A DNA stretch of 64,000 bases from Marinobacter sp. DY40_1A1 (GTDB lineage: Bacteria; Pseudomonadota; Gammaproteobacteria; Pseudomonadales; Oleiphilaceae), in contig NZ_VCHA01000008.1 of the NCBI RefSeq assembly GCF_016597815.1, positions 17,374-81,373 of the forward strand, in the 5' to 3' direction. Position 1 is the stretch's first letter. Each line of letters begins with the position of its first letter. A program made the position numbers and the translations under genes. Shown piece by piece: positions 18,745-27,275 of the stretch. The notes below the pieces were generated by a model that was not told the DNA's origin, made no database searches, and saw only the letters and a list, made by a program, of their open reading frames with translations.

Positions 18745-20196
18745 TTAGCTGCGCCAGAATGCCGGTGAGAGCACAATCACCACACTAAGAATTTCCAATC
18801 GTCCCATTAACATGCCAACCGCCAGAATCCATTTGGCGGCATCCGGTAATGGGCCAAAGTTCCCCGCAGGACCGATGATGTCCCCCAACCCAGGGCCTAC
18901 GTTGGTGAGTGCCGTCAATGCACCTGACAACGACGTGATAAAGTCGAGCTGCATGGCTGCCAGAGATACTGTGATCAAAAGCAGGCACAACAGAAAGATA
19001 AACGTATAGGCGATCATAGACGCGATAATGTCATCACTGACGGCCCGCCCATTGTAGTTACGGGAGAGTACCGCCCGTGGGTGCAGCAAACGGATTAACT
19101 GCTCACGAAGCACAATCAGAGAAAGCTGAAAGCGGAAAATTTTCATGCCGCCTGACGTTGAGCCGGAACAGCCGCCAATAAACATCAGGAAGAAAAACAA
19201 TACGAACGCCAGTGGCCCCCAGGCGGAATAGTCTTCAGAGGCATAACCGGTTGTCGTCACCACCGAGGTCACGTTAAACAAGGTTGCTATGTAATTATGA
19301 ACCGGGTCAAAAGGCACCGGTGAAACCGCCCACCTGTATAGGGTGAGAAGCGCCGGCACAACCAGTAATATGGTGAGAAACAATCTCACCTGTTGGTCTT
19401 TGAATAACACTCCGCGCTGACCATGCATCTCTCTGACAAAAAGAAAGAATGGCAGGCTGCCAATCATCATGAAAAACGAGGCTTCCACAAGGATCAGATC
19501 GTTGAACTTACCCATGCTCATATCCGACGTGGAGAACCCCCCGGTCGCAATACTGGTTAAGCCATGGTTAAACGCGTCGAACAGTGACATTCCGGATAGC
19601 CAGTATGTAACAACTGCGATTGTTGAGAACACGAGGTAAACAAAGAGCAGCCCACGGCTCAGGGTTTTCATTCTTGGAAGCGCTTTGTCTGTCCATTCTG
19701 AAGACTCGGTGGCAAACAGGCGCATGCCGCCTACACGCAGGAATGGAAGCACGGCTACGAACATGCCGATTATCCCTATGCCGCCAATCCACTGCAGAAT
19801 CGAGCGCCAGAGAAGCAGGTCTTTATCCATGGTGTCCAGGCCACTGAATACCGTAGCGCCTGTAGTTGTGATGCCTGAAGCACCTTCAAAAAACGCATCT
19901 GCAGCAGAAATGCCGTCATCGCTAAGGTAGAAGGGAAGTGCAGAGAGCAGGGCGATAATGAACCAGGACGACACGGTAAGCACGAACATGTACCGTGGTT
20001 TCAGATCGCGGGGCTGTCGGTAAGTAGTGGCAATGCCGAACAGCCCTATGCCGAAAACGATGGCCGCGGACTCTACAAACGACGCTGCATTCGGCGCATC
20101 CGAGCCCAGCATCAAAAACACAGGCAGCGTCATGAATATGCTTAGCAGCACAAACATGAGACTTACAATAAAAATAACAGGGTAGAGGTTTCTCAA
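18745..20196 (-). CDS. trkH: TrkH-family potassium uptake protein
   Basis: 483 aa, multi-spanning membrane protein. Four pore loops of the Trk/Ktr/HKT type are visible, such as SGITTTGATVFSGLDTM, LTSIATGGFSTSDMS, NVTSVVTTTGYASED and ALTNVGPGLGDIIGP, each with the selectivity-filter Gly. GGCSGSTSGGMKIFRFQ is typical of TrkH. It forms the K+ pore together with the cytosolic regulator TrkA, which is not in this window. The apparent start is a TTG with a weak ribosome-binding site; an ATG at 20157 is an alternative. A 31-nt-loop inverted repeat at its 3' end is too loose to call a terminator. Confidence 0.93.
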   Translation of the reverse strand: MRNLYPVIFIVSLMFVLLSIFMTLPVFLMLGSDAPNAASFVESAAIVFGIGLFGIATTYRQPRDLKPRYMFVLTVSSWFIIALLSALPFYLSDDGISAADAFFEGASGITTTGATVFSGLDTMDKDLLLWRSILQWIGGIGIIGMFVAVLPFLRVGGMRLFATESSEWTDKALPRMKTLSRGLLFVYLVFSTIAVVTYWLSGMSLFDAFNHGLTSIATGGFSTSDMSMGKFNDLILVEASFFMMIGSLPFFLFVREMHGQRGVLFKDQQVRLFLTILLVVPALLTLYRWAVSPVPFDPVHNYIATLFNVTSVVTTTGYASEDYSAWGPLAFVLFFFLMFIGGCSGSTSGGMKIFRFQLSLIVLREQLIRLLHPRAVLSRNYNGRAVSDDIIASMIAYTFIFLLCLLLITVSLAAMQLDFITSLSGALTALTNVGPGLGDIIGPAGNFGPLPDAAKWILAVGMLMGRLEILSVVIVLSPAFWRS

Positions 20197-20398
20197 TGGA
20201 TGCCCGAGCTAGCTGAACCGAGAGAGGGCGTCAGAATACCTCCGGGGGCGCTCAACCGCAAGAAAACTCACGGTTTGCAGCAGGATTACCCAAGTATTAA
20301 AACACCGTCAGCAAAGGGCTTTTTAGCATTCCTGGTGTGGAAATGCCGGGCAGTTTGTTGCAGTCTGAATAACACAGCTCTGGAACCGGGGAACAACA

Positions 20399-20974
20399 TT
20401 GAACCACCTTGCGCATCTTTTTCTTGCCCCCGACTCGCCTGAAGCGCGGGTGGGTAGCATGCTTGGGGATTTCGCCCGCGGTGTCGACGTAGCAGCACTC
20501 CCATCTTCTGTAAGGTTAGGGGTTCGACATCACCTGGCGGTAGACAGCTTTACCGATAAACACCCCGACGTACTGGCCAGCAAGCGGCTTTTTTCTGCCC
20601 AGCGCCGCAGGTTTTCCGGGATCGCGCTGGATATCCTCTATGACCACTTTCTTTTACAGCATTGGAGCGAGTTCACTAATGCCGATCAGAACACCTTTAT
20701 CAGTAACGTTTATGCAGAGCTGCAGAATAACGAAAACCTCATGTCACCGGATATGACCAAAACCGCCCGACATCTTGTTTCCCACGACTGGTTTGGCTCC
20801 TATCGGGATCTAGATAACATCGGTTACGCCCTGGACAGGGTGGCCGCACGCATACGCTTTCAAAATTCATTTGCCGGAATCATTGACGAAATACGGCCTT
20901 TGCATTCAGAGCTAGAGGATTATTTCTTATCTTTTTTCCCGGATTTACAATCATTTGCTGGAGGAATTGAATGA
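20399..20974 (+). CDS. acpH: Acyl-carrier-protein phosphodiesterase AcpH
   Basis: 191 aa starting at TTG, with GGGG 7 bp upstream. The start is set by homology: MNHLAHLFLA matches the first residues of AcpH. GSMLGDFARG, the HHLAVDSFTDKHP block and ILYDHFL carry the His and Asp residues of this HD-like metallohydrolase family. AcpH removes the 4'-phosphopantetheine arm from holo-ACP. Length is normal (E. coli about 193 aa). Its last bases overlap the next gene (ATGA at 20971), implying coupled translation. Confidence 0.9.
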   Translation: MNHLAHLFLAPDSPEARVGSMLGDFARGVDVAALPSSVRLGVRHHLAVDSFTDKHPDVLASKRLFSAQRRRFSGIALDILYDHFLLQHWSEFTNADQNTFISNVYAELQNNENLMSPDMTKTARHLVSHDWFGSYRDLDNIGYALDRVAARIRFQNSFAGIIDEIRPLHSELEDYFLSFFPDLQSFAGGIE

Positions 20975-21594
20975 GGTTTCTGATCCCTTTAGGTCTTGCT
21001 ACCGCGCTTATTGTTCCCGCCACAGCTTTCGCCGAGAAAGCAGACAAAAGCGTCGTACCTGTTCCCGAAACACTCGGCTTTGTGGAGTGGGTGGTGATGA
21101 ACGATACCGGCCTGAGGCTAAAAGCCCGGCTGGATACAGGTGCAAAGACTTCCTCACTCCACGCGGTGAATGTGGAAGAGTTCAAGCAAGACGATCAGAA
21201 ATGGGTGAGATTCCAGATTCCTCTGGCCGACCATAAAGATCACCCCATAACAGATGACAGCACGATAGATCACGAAGAGGTGATTCTTGAGCTGGAGCGA
21301 CCTGTAGAGCGCACAGTGCTTATAAAGCGCAAAGGAGCTCCATCCCAACGACGTTATGTTGTGATGCTGGATTTTTGCATTGCAGGCACCAACCACAAAA
21401 CCCAGTTCTCCCTCACCGACAGGGGAAATTTTTCTTACCCGGTTTTGCTTGGCCGCAGATTTATGAAGGATGACAATATCCTGATCGATTCTGCTGACAG
21501 CTTTATTGCCAAAAAAGACTGTGAGTACATGAATCTGGAGGAGCTTGCAGACAAGCAACAGGCGAACATTGTTAAGGCAGATGGAGCGAGTTAA
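20971..21594 (+). CDS. Retropepsin-like ATP-dependent zinc protease family protein (RimK/LysX-associated type)
   Basis: 207 aa with a signal peptide (LGLATALIVPATAFA). The aspartic-protease-like motif LKARLDTGAKTSSLHA and the later VLLGRRFMKDDNILID are the conserved ends of the pfam05618 family (putative ATP-dependent zinc protease), which has a retropepsin fold. Family members sit near RimK-like ATP-grasp enzymes; an ATP-grasp gene is convergent here at 21676. The secreted location suggests cell-envelope proteolysis. Biochemical function is poorly established. It overlaps acpH by 4 bp. Confidence 0.85.
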   Translation: MRFLIPLGLATALIVPATAFAEKADKSVVPVPETLGFVEWVVMNDTGLRLKARLDTGAKTSSLHAVNVEEFKQDDQKWVRFQIPLADHKDHPITDDSTIDHEEVILELERPVERTVLIKRKGAPSQRRYVVMLDFCIAGTNHKTQFSLTDRGNFSYPVLLGRRFMKDDNILIDSADSFIAKKDCEYMNLEELADKQQANIVKADGAS

Positions 21595-21598
21595 TTCT

Positions 21599-21636
21599 GC
21601 ACATACCCACAGCAAACAGATGCCGTGGGTATGTGC
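21599..21636. terminator. Strong hairpin between convergent genes
   Basis: A perfect 12-bp inverted repeat GCACATACCCAC / GTGGGTATGTGC with a 14-nt loop begins 5 bp after the stop of the retropepsin-like gene. No U-tract follows on either strand, but its position between convergent genes supports a bidirectional terminator role. Confidence 0.5.
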
Positions 21637-21675
21637 GAGTGGAGCTAAGGATGCATGGGCGCTTGAGCCTACCTC

Positions 21676-22983
21676 CTATACATAGAAGTCCAGTTCTTCC
21701 TGAGCTTTCAGCAAATCCCGCATTTTGATGGGGTCATCACCATAAAAGAAGACCAGGCCCCAGTGAGTCCCGAAGGCTGCCCGGTCAGGAACTGTCTCTT
21801 CTGTTGGAGCCACCAGTTCGTGGGACTCGAAGTAGGGGTGCTCAATGGTTTCTTTGGGCATTTCCAGCTTGCTAACCACGCGGCGCCTTGGGTACACGCC
21901 GAAGCAGCCAGCGTAACCCTTCGCATCAACCACTTCGCGAGGGAAGAAGGCGTCCACCTCCTCTTTGGTGCTTTTGGGGTCGAACACCAACATTGAGGCT
22001 TGATACGCACTGAATCCGTAGGCTCTCTCAATAAGCTCGAAAGCCTTGAACCCGGGCGGGCGATAGGCAACCTCACCAAAATACATTTCGCCATCTGCGG
22101 TGACAAAGTACTCGGGGTGAATCAGCCCGAACTTTATCTCGAAGGTTTTGATGAGTAGCTCGATTTGCTTGGTGATCGCATTACGCCAGCTCTCGAGTTG
22201 TTCGGTCGCGGGCACGAATACCGAGTAGCCTAGCGTCACGTATTCGGAAATATTCAGGAACTTTATTTTGCCATCGTGAATCCACGCCTCAACGGCAAAC
22301 TCCCAGCCATCCAGGTGACTTTCCATAAGCAAGGGATATTCTTCGGCCGGAATGGAGTCGATTTCTTCAATCTTTCGGATCATCCTGTGGCCAAGGCAGC
22401 CCGCCTTGTCGAAAGCTTTAACGTGAATCGGGTCATCAGGGTCGCCGTCTAGCTTGAGCAATGTCTGATTGACTCGCTTCATAAAGCGAACAACGTCGTC
22501 TTTCTCATGGGCCTCTTCGAAGATCCCTACACGAATACCGCCAAGCTGGGCGCGACGTTTCATCAAGGATTTATCCCGGAAAAGAATGGACTGCCCAAAC
22601 ATACGCGGGCTATCGAGAAGCACTGAGTTGATCGCGCCGGACCACTCGACGGTTTCTTCAAATAGCGGTATTGCAACGTCTACGCCTTCCTCCTTTAGCC
22701 TTTGCGCAATCTCAAAGGATCGATCATTCAAACGGAGAAAATCCCAGGGGATGAAAGGTATCTTGTTTGCGGTACAAAAATCTGCGGCCCATTCCGGGGC
22801 AACCACGATATAGCGGCGATCAAACTTTTGCGCTGCCTTGATGGCGTTGACACTCCAACCGAGCAGGGCAATGTAACCTTTGTTGAGATCCTTCGGTGTC
22901 TCTGTTCCTTTTACAGAGTCCATCTCTGGATCAAGCCAGGCCTCTATCGCTGCGGGCATTTGTTTTTCTGATGCTATAGACAT
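21676..22983 (-). CDS. ATP-grasp domain protein of unknown substrate
   Basis: 435 aa starting at an ATG with a near-perfect AAGGAGG site. Three parts are visible: an N-terminal Rossmann-like region (IALLGWSVNAIKAAQKF), a central ATP-grasp region with the ATP-binding Lys (HVKAFDKAGCLGHRM) and the metal-binding block (YFGEVAYRPPGFKAFEL), and a C-terminal lobe. It resembles biotin-carboxylase-like ATP-grasp ligases that join a carboxylate to an amine. PRRRVVSKLEMPKE occurs in the C-terminal part. No partner biosynthetic gene is near, so the ligation product cannot be inferred. It is convergent with the retropepsin-like gene. Confidence 0.75.
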   Translation of the reverse strand: MSIASEKQMPAAIEAWLDPEMDSVKGTETPKDLNKGYIALLGWSVNAIKAAQKFDRRYIVVAPEWAADFCTANKIPFIPWDFLRLNDRSFEIAQRLKEEGVDVAIPLFEETVEWSGAINSVLLDSPRMFGQSILFRDKSLMKRRAQLGGIRVGIFEEAHEKDDVVRFMKRVNQTLLKLDGDPDDPIHVKAFDKAGCLGHRMIRKIEEIDSIPAEEYPLLMESHLDGWEFAVEAWIHDGKIKFLNISEYVTLGYSVFVPATEQLESWRNAITKQIELLIKTFEIKFGLIHPEYFVTADGEMYFGEVAYRPPGFKAFELIERAYGFSAYQASMLVFDPKSTKEEVDAFFPREVVDAKGYAGCFGVYPRRRVVSKLEMPKETIEHPYFESHELVAPTEETVPDRAAFGTHWGLVFFYGDDPIKMRDLLKAQEELDFYV

Positions 22984-23447
22984 CTACTATCCTCCTTGCT
23001 GATTAACCCAGACAAGGCGCTAGCATTAAAAATGCACCGAGAAACTGAGCGATTTGGTCGTGCTCTGAATTCAATATAGCCCTATTAGTTGCAATTAGAA
23101 ACGAAATGGGCGGAATAGTTCTCTTCCAGTAGTGCGTGGGAGTGCCTGGCTGGCCCCAACTCTTATTTCGTCACTACACCTTGTGTAGCTACGTTCGACG
23201 AGAAACCGAAGCAGTTTTCTCTAGATCGGCACATTTCACCGTCATCAAGGCATTATCACCGTTTGTAGAATTTGCATAACGCCAGTGTGTCTTTCACTAT
23301 GATTCAATAGAAAGGGGAGAGCTGCCTATGGTTCCCGGGGCAGACGTTGAACGTGCAATAGAGCTTGGCCGTGCCAGTTGGGCAGTGGGTTATGAGTAAA
23401 GCTCGACTGACTGACATCAGAAACATTGAAATTGGCGGATCGACATC
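22984..23447. other. 464-bp region upstream of mqo with a small hairpin and two mini-ORFs
   Basis: No long gene lies here. A 6-bp hairpin (CTACAC / GTGTAG, loop CTT) sits at 23174-23188. The last 120 bp hold two short, overlapping open frames described separately. Promoters for the divergent ATP-grasp gene and mqo must lie here, but no convincing -35/-10 pair was picked out. Confidence 0.4.
23328..23399 (+). CDS. Possible 23-residue leader-type ORF upstream of mqo
   Basis: ATG preceded by AAAGGGGAGAG with about 7-bp spacing, an unusually good ribosome-binding site for a chance frame. The peptide is MVPGADVERAIELGRASW followed by AVGYE. It overlaps a second mini-ORF (ATGAGTAA), which in turn overlaps the mqo start (ATGA). 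It resembles no family I know. It may be a translated leader coupling ribosomes to mqo, or coincidence. Confidence 0.35.
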   Translation: MVPGADVERAIELGRASWAVGYE

Positions 23448-23451
23448 ATGA
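23392..23451 (+). CDS. Possible 19-residue ORF overlapping the mqo start
   Basis: Starts within the end of the preceding mini-ORF (ATGAGTAA) and ends in TGA overlapping the mqo ATG (ATGA at 23448). The peptide is MSKARLTDIRNIEIGGSTS. Stop-start overlap at both ends fits translational reinitiation. There is no homology evidence. Confidence 0.3.
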   Translation: MSKARLTDIRNIEIGGSTS

Positions 23452-24908
23452 ACATAATTATCATTGGCGCAGGGATTATGGGTACCACCTTTGCCACCCT
23501 GGCAAAGGAGCTGGCGCCCAATCTCGACATAACCATTCTGGAAAGGCTCGACAGCGCTGGAGCTGGTAACTCGTGGGCATTCAACAACGCGGGAACCGGG
23601 CACGAGGCAAACTGCGAGCTAAACTATACGCCTGTGGATGGCGAAGTCCTTTCCGTTGAAAAAGCCTTGAAAATCCACGCCCAATTCAACGTAGCCAAGC
23701 AGTTTTGGGCTTATCTGGTTAAAAAGGGGGCCATCAATCAGCCTACAAGCTTTATCAATCAGACCAAGCACTGCACCCTTGTTTCCGAGTCAGCCATTGA
23801 TGAATTGAAGTTGCGGTTCCAGGAAATGTCCGCGCACCACTTTTTTGAGCAGATGCGTTACTCCGATGACTTCGACGAAATTAAAAGCTGGATTCCCCTG
23901 ACAATGGACGGCCGCCCTCGCCATGAAAAAATGGCGGCCACCGTTATTGAGACAGGCACGGACGTTAACTTTGGCTCTTTAACAGAACAAATGGCGGCCT
24001 ATGCGGTGGCAAATCTGGGCGTTAAAGTCGAGTACGGCACTCATGTTACACGGGCTCACCGGAGCCCCACCGGGCGCTGGGTTATAAACGCCAGTAAAAA
24101 CGGGCGAACTGTTCAATACCGGGCTGATGTGCTTTTTGTAGGCGCCGGCGGTGGCGCGTTCCCGTTACTGAAAAGAAGCCATTTACCCTCCCGGAATCGA
24201 TATGCCGGCTTTCCTGTTGGCGGGAGATTTTTGCAGGCCGAAATCAGCGAAGAACAGGCGCAGAATTACAAGGCAAAAACCTACGGAAGAGCCAAGGTTG
24301 GGGCGCCTCCCATGTCTGTTCCGCACTTGGATTTACGGTCAGTAGATGGCAAATACTATTTGCTGTTTGGACCATTCGCCTCGTTCAAACCTGCGCTCGA
24401 GAAGGGTCGTGGATTTTTTGACTACCTTACCTCAATCCGGCTGCACGACATTCCCAGTTTGCTTAACGTCGCCATGCGACACTCCCACTTGGTCAGATAC
24501 CTGATTTCAGAAACCTTTAAAGGTGAAAAAAGCCTGTTTGAAGAGTTGGAAGACTTTGCTCCCGGACTAAGCAAGAGATTTGATTGGAAGGCTATTGAGG
24601 CTGGCCAGCGGGTACAAATCATTAAAGATCGCGACTTGCAGATGGGCACTGAAATTCTGGTATCCAAGGATAAATCCTACGGTACATTACTGGGAGCCTC
24701 ACCGGGCGCATCGGTTTCACCGGAGGTAATCTTGCGTTGCCTGGAACTGATGTTACCGTCTGTTTTTTCAGAAGAAGATGTGCAAGCAAAGAAAAAACGG
24801 ATCTTTCCCGAGGATAATCTCGACGCTTTGATCGCTCAGCCTGATCGATACCGGGAGATTCGCGATGCAGTTAATAGCCAGCTGGGAATAACCCAGTCCG
24901 TGAGTTAG
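23448..24908 (+). CDS. mqo: Malate:quinone oxidoreductase
   Basis: 486 aa. The FAD-binding motif is IIIIGAGIMGTTFATLAKEL at the N-terminus. NSWAFNNAGTGHEANCELNYTP-like residues (AGTGHEANCELNYT) are the signature of the Mqo family, as are DVLFVGAGGGAFPLLKRS and the C-terminal LGASPGASVSPEVILRCLE. Mqo is a peripheral membrane flavoenzyme that oxidises malate to oxaloacetate and passes electrons to quinone, replacing or assisting NAD-malate dehydrogenase in the TCA cycle. Length is normal. A pirin-family gene follows 65 bp downstream on the same strand. Confidence 0.95.
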   Translation: MNIIIIGAGIMGTTFATLAKELAPNLDITILERLDSAGAGNSWAFNNAGTGHEANCELNYTPVDGEVLSVEKALKIHAQFNVAKQFWAYLVKKGAINQPTSFINQTKHCTLVSESAIDELKLRFQEMSAHHFFEQMRYSDDFDEIKSWIPLTMDGRPRHEKMAATVIETGTDVNFGSLTEQMAAYAVANLGVKVEYGTHVTRAHRSPTGRWVINASKNGRTVQYRADVLFVGAGGGAFPLLKRSHLPSRNRYAGFPVGGRFLQAEISEEQAQNYKAKTYGRAKVGAPPMSVPHLDLRSVDGKYYLLFGPFASFKPALEKGRGFFDYLTSIRLHDIPSLLNVAMRHSHLVRYLISETFKGEKSLFEELEDFAPGLSKRFDWKAIEAGQRVQIIKDRDLQMGTEILVSKDKSYGTLLGASPGASVSPEVILRCLELMLPSVFSEEDVQAKKKRIFPEDNLDALIAQPDRYREIRDAVNSQLGITQSVS

Positions 24909-24973
24909 TAGAACCAAATGCACAGGTGAGGGCGGCCACACTTGGCAACTTTAATTTTTACAGGAGATTAGTA

Positions 24974-25900
24974 ATGAGCAATCTTACGAAACGCCCGGAC
25001 GAAGCTTTCGACCAGGAGTGTTCGGAACCTGCCGGGTGTAAGGAGGTTGAGCTATTGATTGAACCTCGCGACAGGGATTTGGGCGGTTTTTCAGTAAGAC
25101 GCGTGCTCCCAACTATTCAGAAACGTATGGTTGGTCCCTGGATATTCTTTGATCATATGGGACCTGCGGAGTTTGCCGCCGGTGACGGCATCAACGTGCG
25201 ACCACACCCCCATATCAACCTGGCCACCGTTACATACCTTTTTGAAGGTGAAATTCTGCACCGGGATTCACTGGGAAGTCTTCAGCCCATTCGCCCAGGC
25301 GACGTTAACCTAATGGTTGCAGGCAAAGGTATTACCCATTCTGAGCGAGAGCGGCCAGAAATTACGGCAACAACACATCGCCTGCACGGTCTCCAGCTAT
25401 GGATGGCGCTGCCTGAAGCAGATGAAGAGATCGACCCGGCTTTTTATCATTATGCGAGTGCTGACATCCCTCGGGTTGATGTAAACGAGGTGCCCATTCG
25501 AGTCATTATGGGCAGCGCTTTCGGTAAAACGTCGCCAGTGAAAGTGTTTGCAGACACTCTTTACGTTGAAGCACATCTGAAGGCCGGGCAAAGCATCAAA
25601 GTGCCAGATGCAGACGAGCGTGCAGTTTACATCGCTGCAGGCGAACTGTGCGCCGGAGACACGACAATACCCGAGTTCGCCATGGCAGTGTTGTCCGATA
25701 AACCTGGGCTTGAGCTAACTGCAAAACGCGATGCCCGCATTGCGATTGTTGGCGGTGAGAACCTGGGCAAGCGTTACATGGAATGGAACTTTGTTTCCAG
25801 CCGTCGCGAACGCATTGAGCAAGCCAAGGCCCAGTGGAAAGCTCAGACGTTTCCAAAGGTGCCGGGTGATGAGGAAGAGTTTATTCCGTTACCGGAATAG
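24974..25900 (+). CDS. Pirin family protein
   Basis: 308 aa from the ATG at 24974, which has AGGAGA 6 bp upstream; the frame opens 48 bp earlier without such a site. The pirin N-domain is clear: VRRVLPTIQKRMVGPWIFFD, then RPHPHINLATVTYLFEGE with the metal-binding His residues, and IRPGDVNLMVAGKGITHSER. The C-domain contains VKVFADTLYVEAHLKAG. Pirins are bicupin proteins, some acting as quercetinases, others as regulators; the role here is unknown. Probably co-transcribed with mqo. Confidence 0.92.
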   Translation: MSNLTKRPDEAFDQECSEPAGCKEVELLIEPRDRDLGGFSVRRVLPTIQKRMVGPWIFFDHMGPAEFAAGDGINVRPHPHINLATVTYLFEGEILHRDSLGSLQPIRPGDVNLMVAGKGITHSERERPEITATTHRLHGLQLWMALPEADEEIDPAFYHYASADIPRVDVNEVPIRVIMGSAFGKTSPVKVFADTLYVEAHLKAGQSIKVPDADERAVYIAAGELCAGDTTIPEFAMAVLSDKPGLELTAKRDARIAIVGGENLGKRYMEWNFVSSRRERIEQAKAQWKAQTFPKVPGDEEEFIPLPE

Positions 25901-26063
25901 TGTTGGGTATCGAGCGTCAGCAAGCAAAGAGAGGGCAGAAGGCAAGGTTAACGGAAGGTTAAAACGCCGTAAATTTGGATTTCATCTATGGCTATCACAC
26001 ATTTGATGGGTCAGATTATAGGGAGATGGAAAACAACGCTGTTTATTTTGAGGAGAAGTGCTG

Positions 26064-26600
26064 ATGACTATTAGAAAAAACTTGCTGATCGCATCTATTG
26101 CTACCGCTGGTATCGCTACGGCAGGCACAGCATCGGCCGCAGATATGTACAAGTCTGGCGTTGGAGCGCTGTATGCAGGGCTGAACTACACCTTTATAAA
26201 CATTGACGGGCGACTCGCTGACGCAGACGTTGGAACTCTGTCCGGCAAAGTTGGAGTAATGGCAAATGAATATATTGGCCTGGAAGCGCGCGCCGGCTTT
26301 GGTGTAGACGACGATAAAATTGCCGGAGTTGATGTAAAGCTCGACAACTTCTTTGGCGGCTACGCTACCTTCAATATGGTTAATGAAAGCCCGTTTACGC
26401 CATATGCAGTTCTCGGTTTCACTCGAGTTGAACTTGAGGTTGGTAACCGTTCAGACGATGAGTCAGATTTCTCTTACGGTGCCGGCGTAAACTTCGAGAT
26501 GGCGCAGAATCTGTCCGGTAATCTCGAGTATATGCGCTACTACGATGACAGCGACGTTACCGTAGACGGTATAGGCCTGGGTGTTCAGTTCAATTTCTGA
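26064..26600 (+). CDS. Small outer-membrane beta-barrel protein
   Basis: 178 aa from the ATG at 26064, with AGGAGA 7 bp upstream. A signal peptide ends near AGTASA-ADM. The mature part has alternating strands (GALYAGLNYTFINIDG, YIGLEARAGFGV, FTPYAVLGFTRVELEV) and ends in a Phe-terminated strand (IGLGVQFNF), the usual signal for outer-membrane insertion. It belongs to the OmpA-like/opacity porin fold group of eight-stranded barrels. Function is unknown. A strong terminator follows the stop. Confidence 0.8.
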   Translation: MTIRKNLLIASIATAGIATAGTASAADMYKSGVGALYAGLNYTFINIDGRLADADVGTLSGKVGVMANEYIGLEARAGFGVDDDKIAGVDVKLDNFFGGYATFNMVNESPFTPYAVLGFTRVELEVGNRSDDESDFSYGAGVNFEMAQNLSGNLEYMRYYDDSDVTVDGIGLGVQFNF

Positions 26601-26614
26601 GCCAGCCTCGCAAC

Positions 26615-26650
26615 AAAGCCCGTGCGCCCAAAAGCCACGGGCTTTTTTTT
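26615..26650 (+). terminator. Rho-independent terminator after the small barrel gene
   Basis: A GC-rich stem (GCCCGTG / CACGGGC, extended by AAA/TTT pairs) is followed directly by eight T residues. It lies 15 bp after the stop at 26600. Confidence 0.9.
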
Positions 26651-26801
26651 GGTCTCTGGTTCATGGCACAACATAATCAATTTAACATAATATACATTAT
26701 GCGCAGTATTAACTGCGGATAAGAACGGCGTTCGGTATGGTACTTCGGGTGGAAATCAGAATCTGCCATCTATTCCGGATTCTACTTTAAGTTTGTTAAG
26801 T

Positions 26802-27275
26802 TCATGCCAGTACGTCGTAAATACTTTCGTAATTGCCTGCCACGCGTGACCAAATGGCGACCTGGCCGTCACCTTTTCTCTCTCGGATATCAACGTGCAG
26901 CATGTTGCCAGGCTGGGTATCTGTGTAAAGACCAATGCCGGTGAAGCCTACCTGCTTGGCTGTGTCGTAAGCGCGCTGGCGATCAGTTGCGCTTTCCATG
27001 TAGCTGTAGTCGCCCGGACGGACTTCAACCAGCGGAAACACATCAACTGCGCGGACTTCACCCCACCTGTCGACGTTATGTTGGCTGGTGCCGTTTGGAC
27101 CATCGTGTCGACCAATGCCTCTTGAGGCCGGGCTTATCCGAACCGGTGCACCCCAAGCTTCGCGAAAGGCGTCGAGCTTTACTAAAAGATCGGTGCTCAT
27201 TAAGGAATACCAGTCGCGGAACTCTGAGGGTTTGAAGTACTTCAGAGTTGGGCGTGTTGCGGTTTTGGTTGTCAT
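26802..27275 (-). CDS. Peptidase M15-like (D,D/L,D-carboxypeptidase or endolysin type) beside the injection system
   Basis: 157 aa from the ATG at 27275, with AGGGGA 8 bp upstream; the frame is open far upstream but that part is low-complexity and has no ribosome-binding site. TLKYFKPSEFRDWYS at the start and SQHNVDRWGEVRAVDVF in the middle match the M15 metallopeptidase fold. Candidate zinc ligands are His66, Asp78 and His127 (MLHVDIR); the spacing between the first two is longer than the usual HxxxxxxD. No signal peptide is seen. M15 enzymes cut peptide cross-links in peptidoglycan. Its divergent position next to the sheath gene suggests a lysin or particle-maturation role. Confidence 0.7.
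   Translation of the reverse strand: MTTKTATRPTLKYFKPSEFRDWYSLMSTDLLVKLDAFREAWGAPVRISPASRGIGRHDGPNGTSQHNVDRWGEVRAVDVFPLVEVRPGDYSYMESATDRQRAYDTAKQVGFTGIGLYTDTQPGNMLHVDIRERKGDGQVAIWSRVAGNYESIYDVLA

Noticed and set aside
18717..18765. Inverted repeat CCGGCATTC / GAATGCCGG between the esterase and trkH genes
   Set aside because: The loop is 31 nt and one arm lies inside trkH, so it is not convincing as a terminator.
20197..20260. tRNA-like 3' end (CCTCCGGGGGCGCT) near 20230
   Set aside because: No cloverleaf, anticodon arm or CCA end can be drawn; the stretch is only loosely similar to a T-arm.
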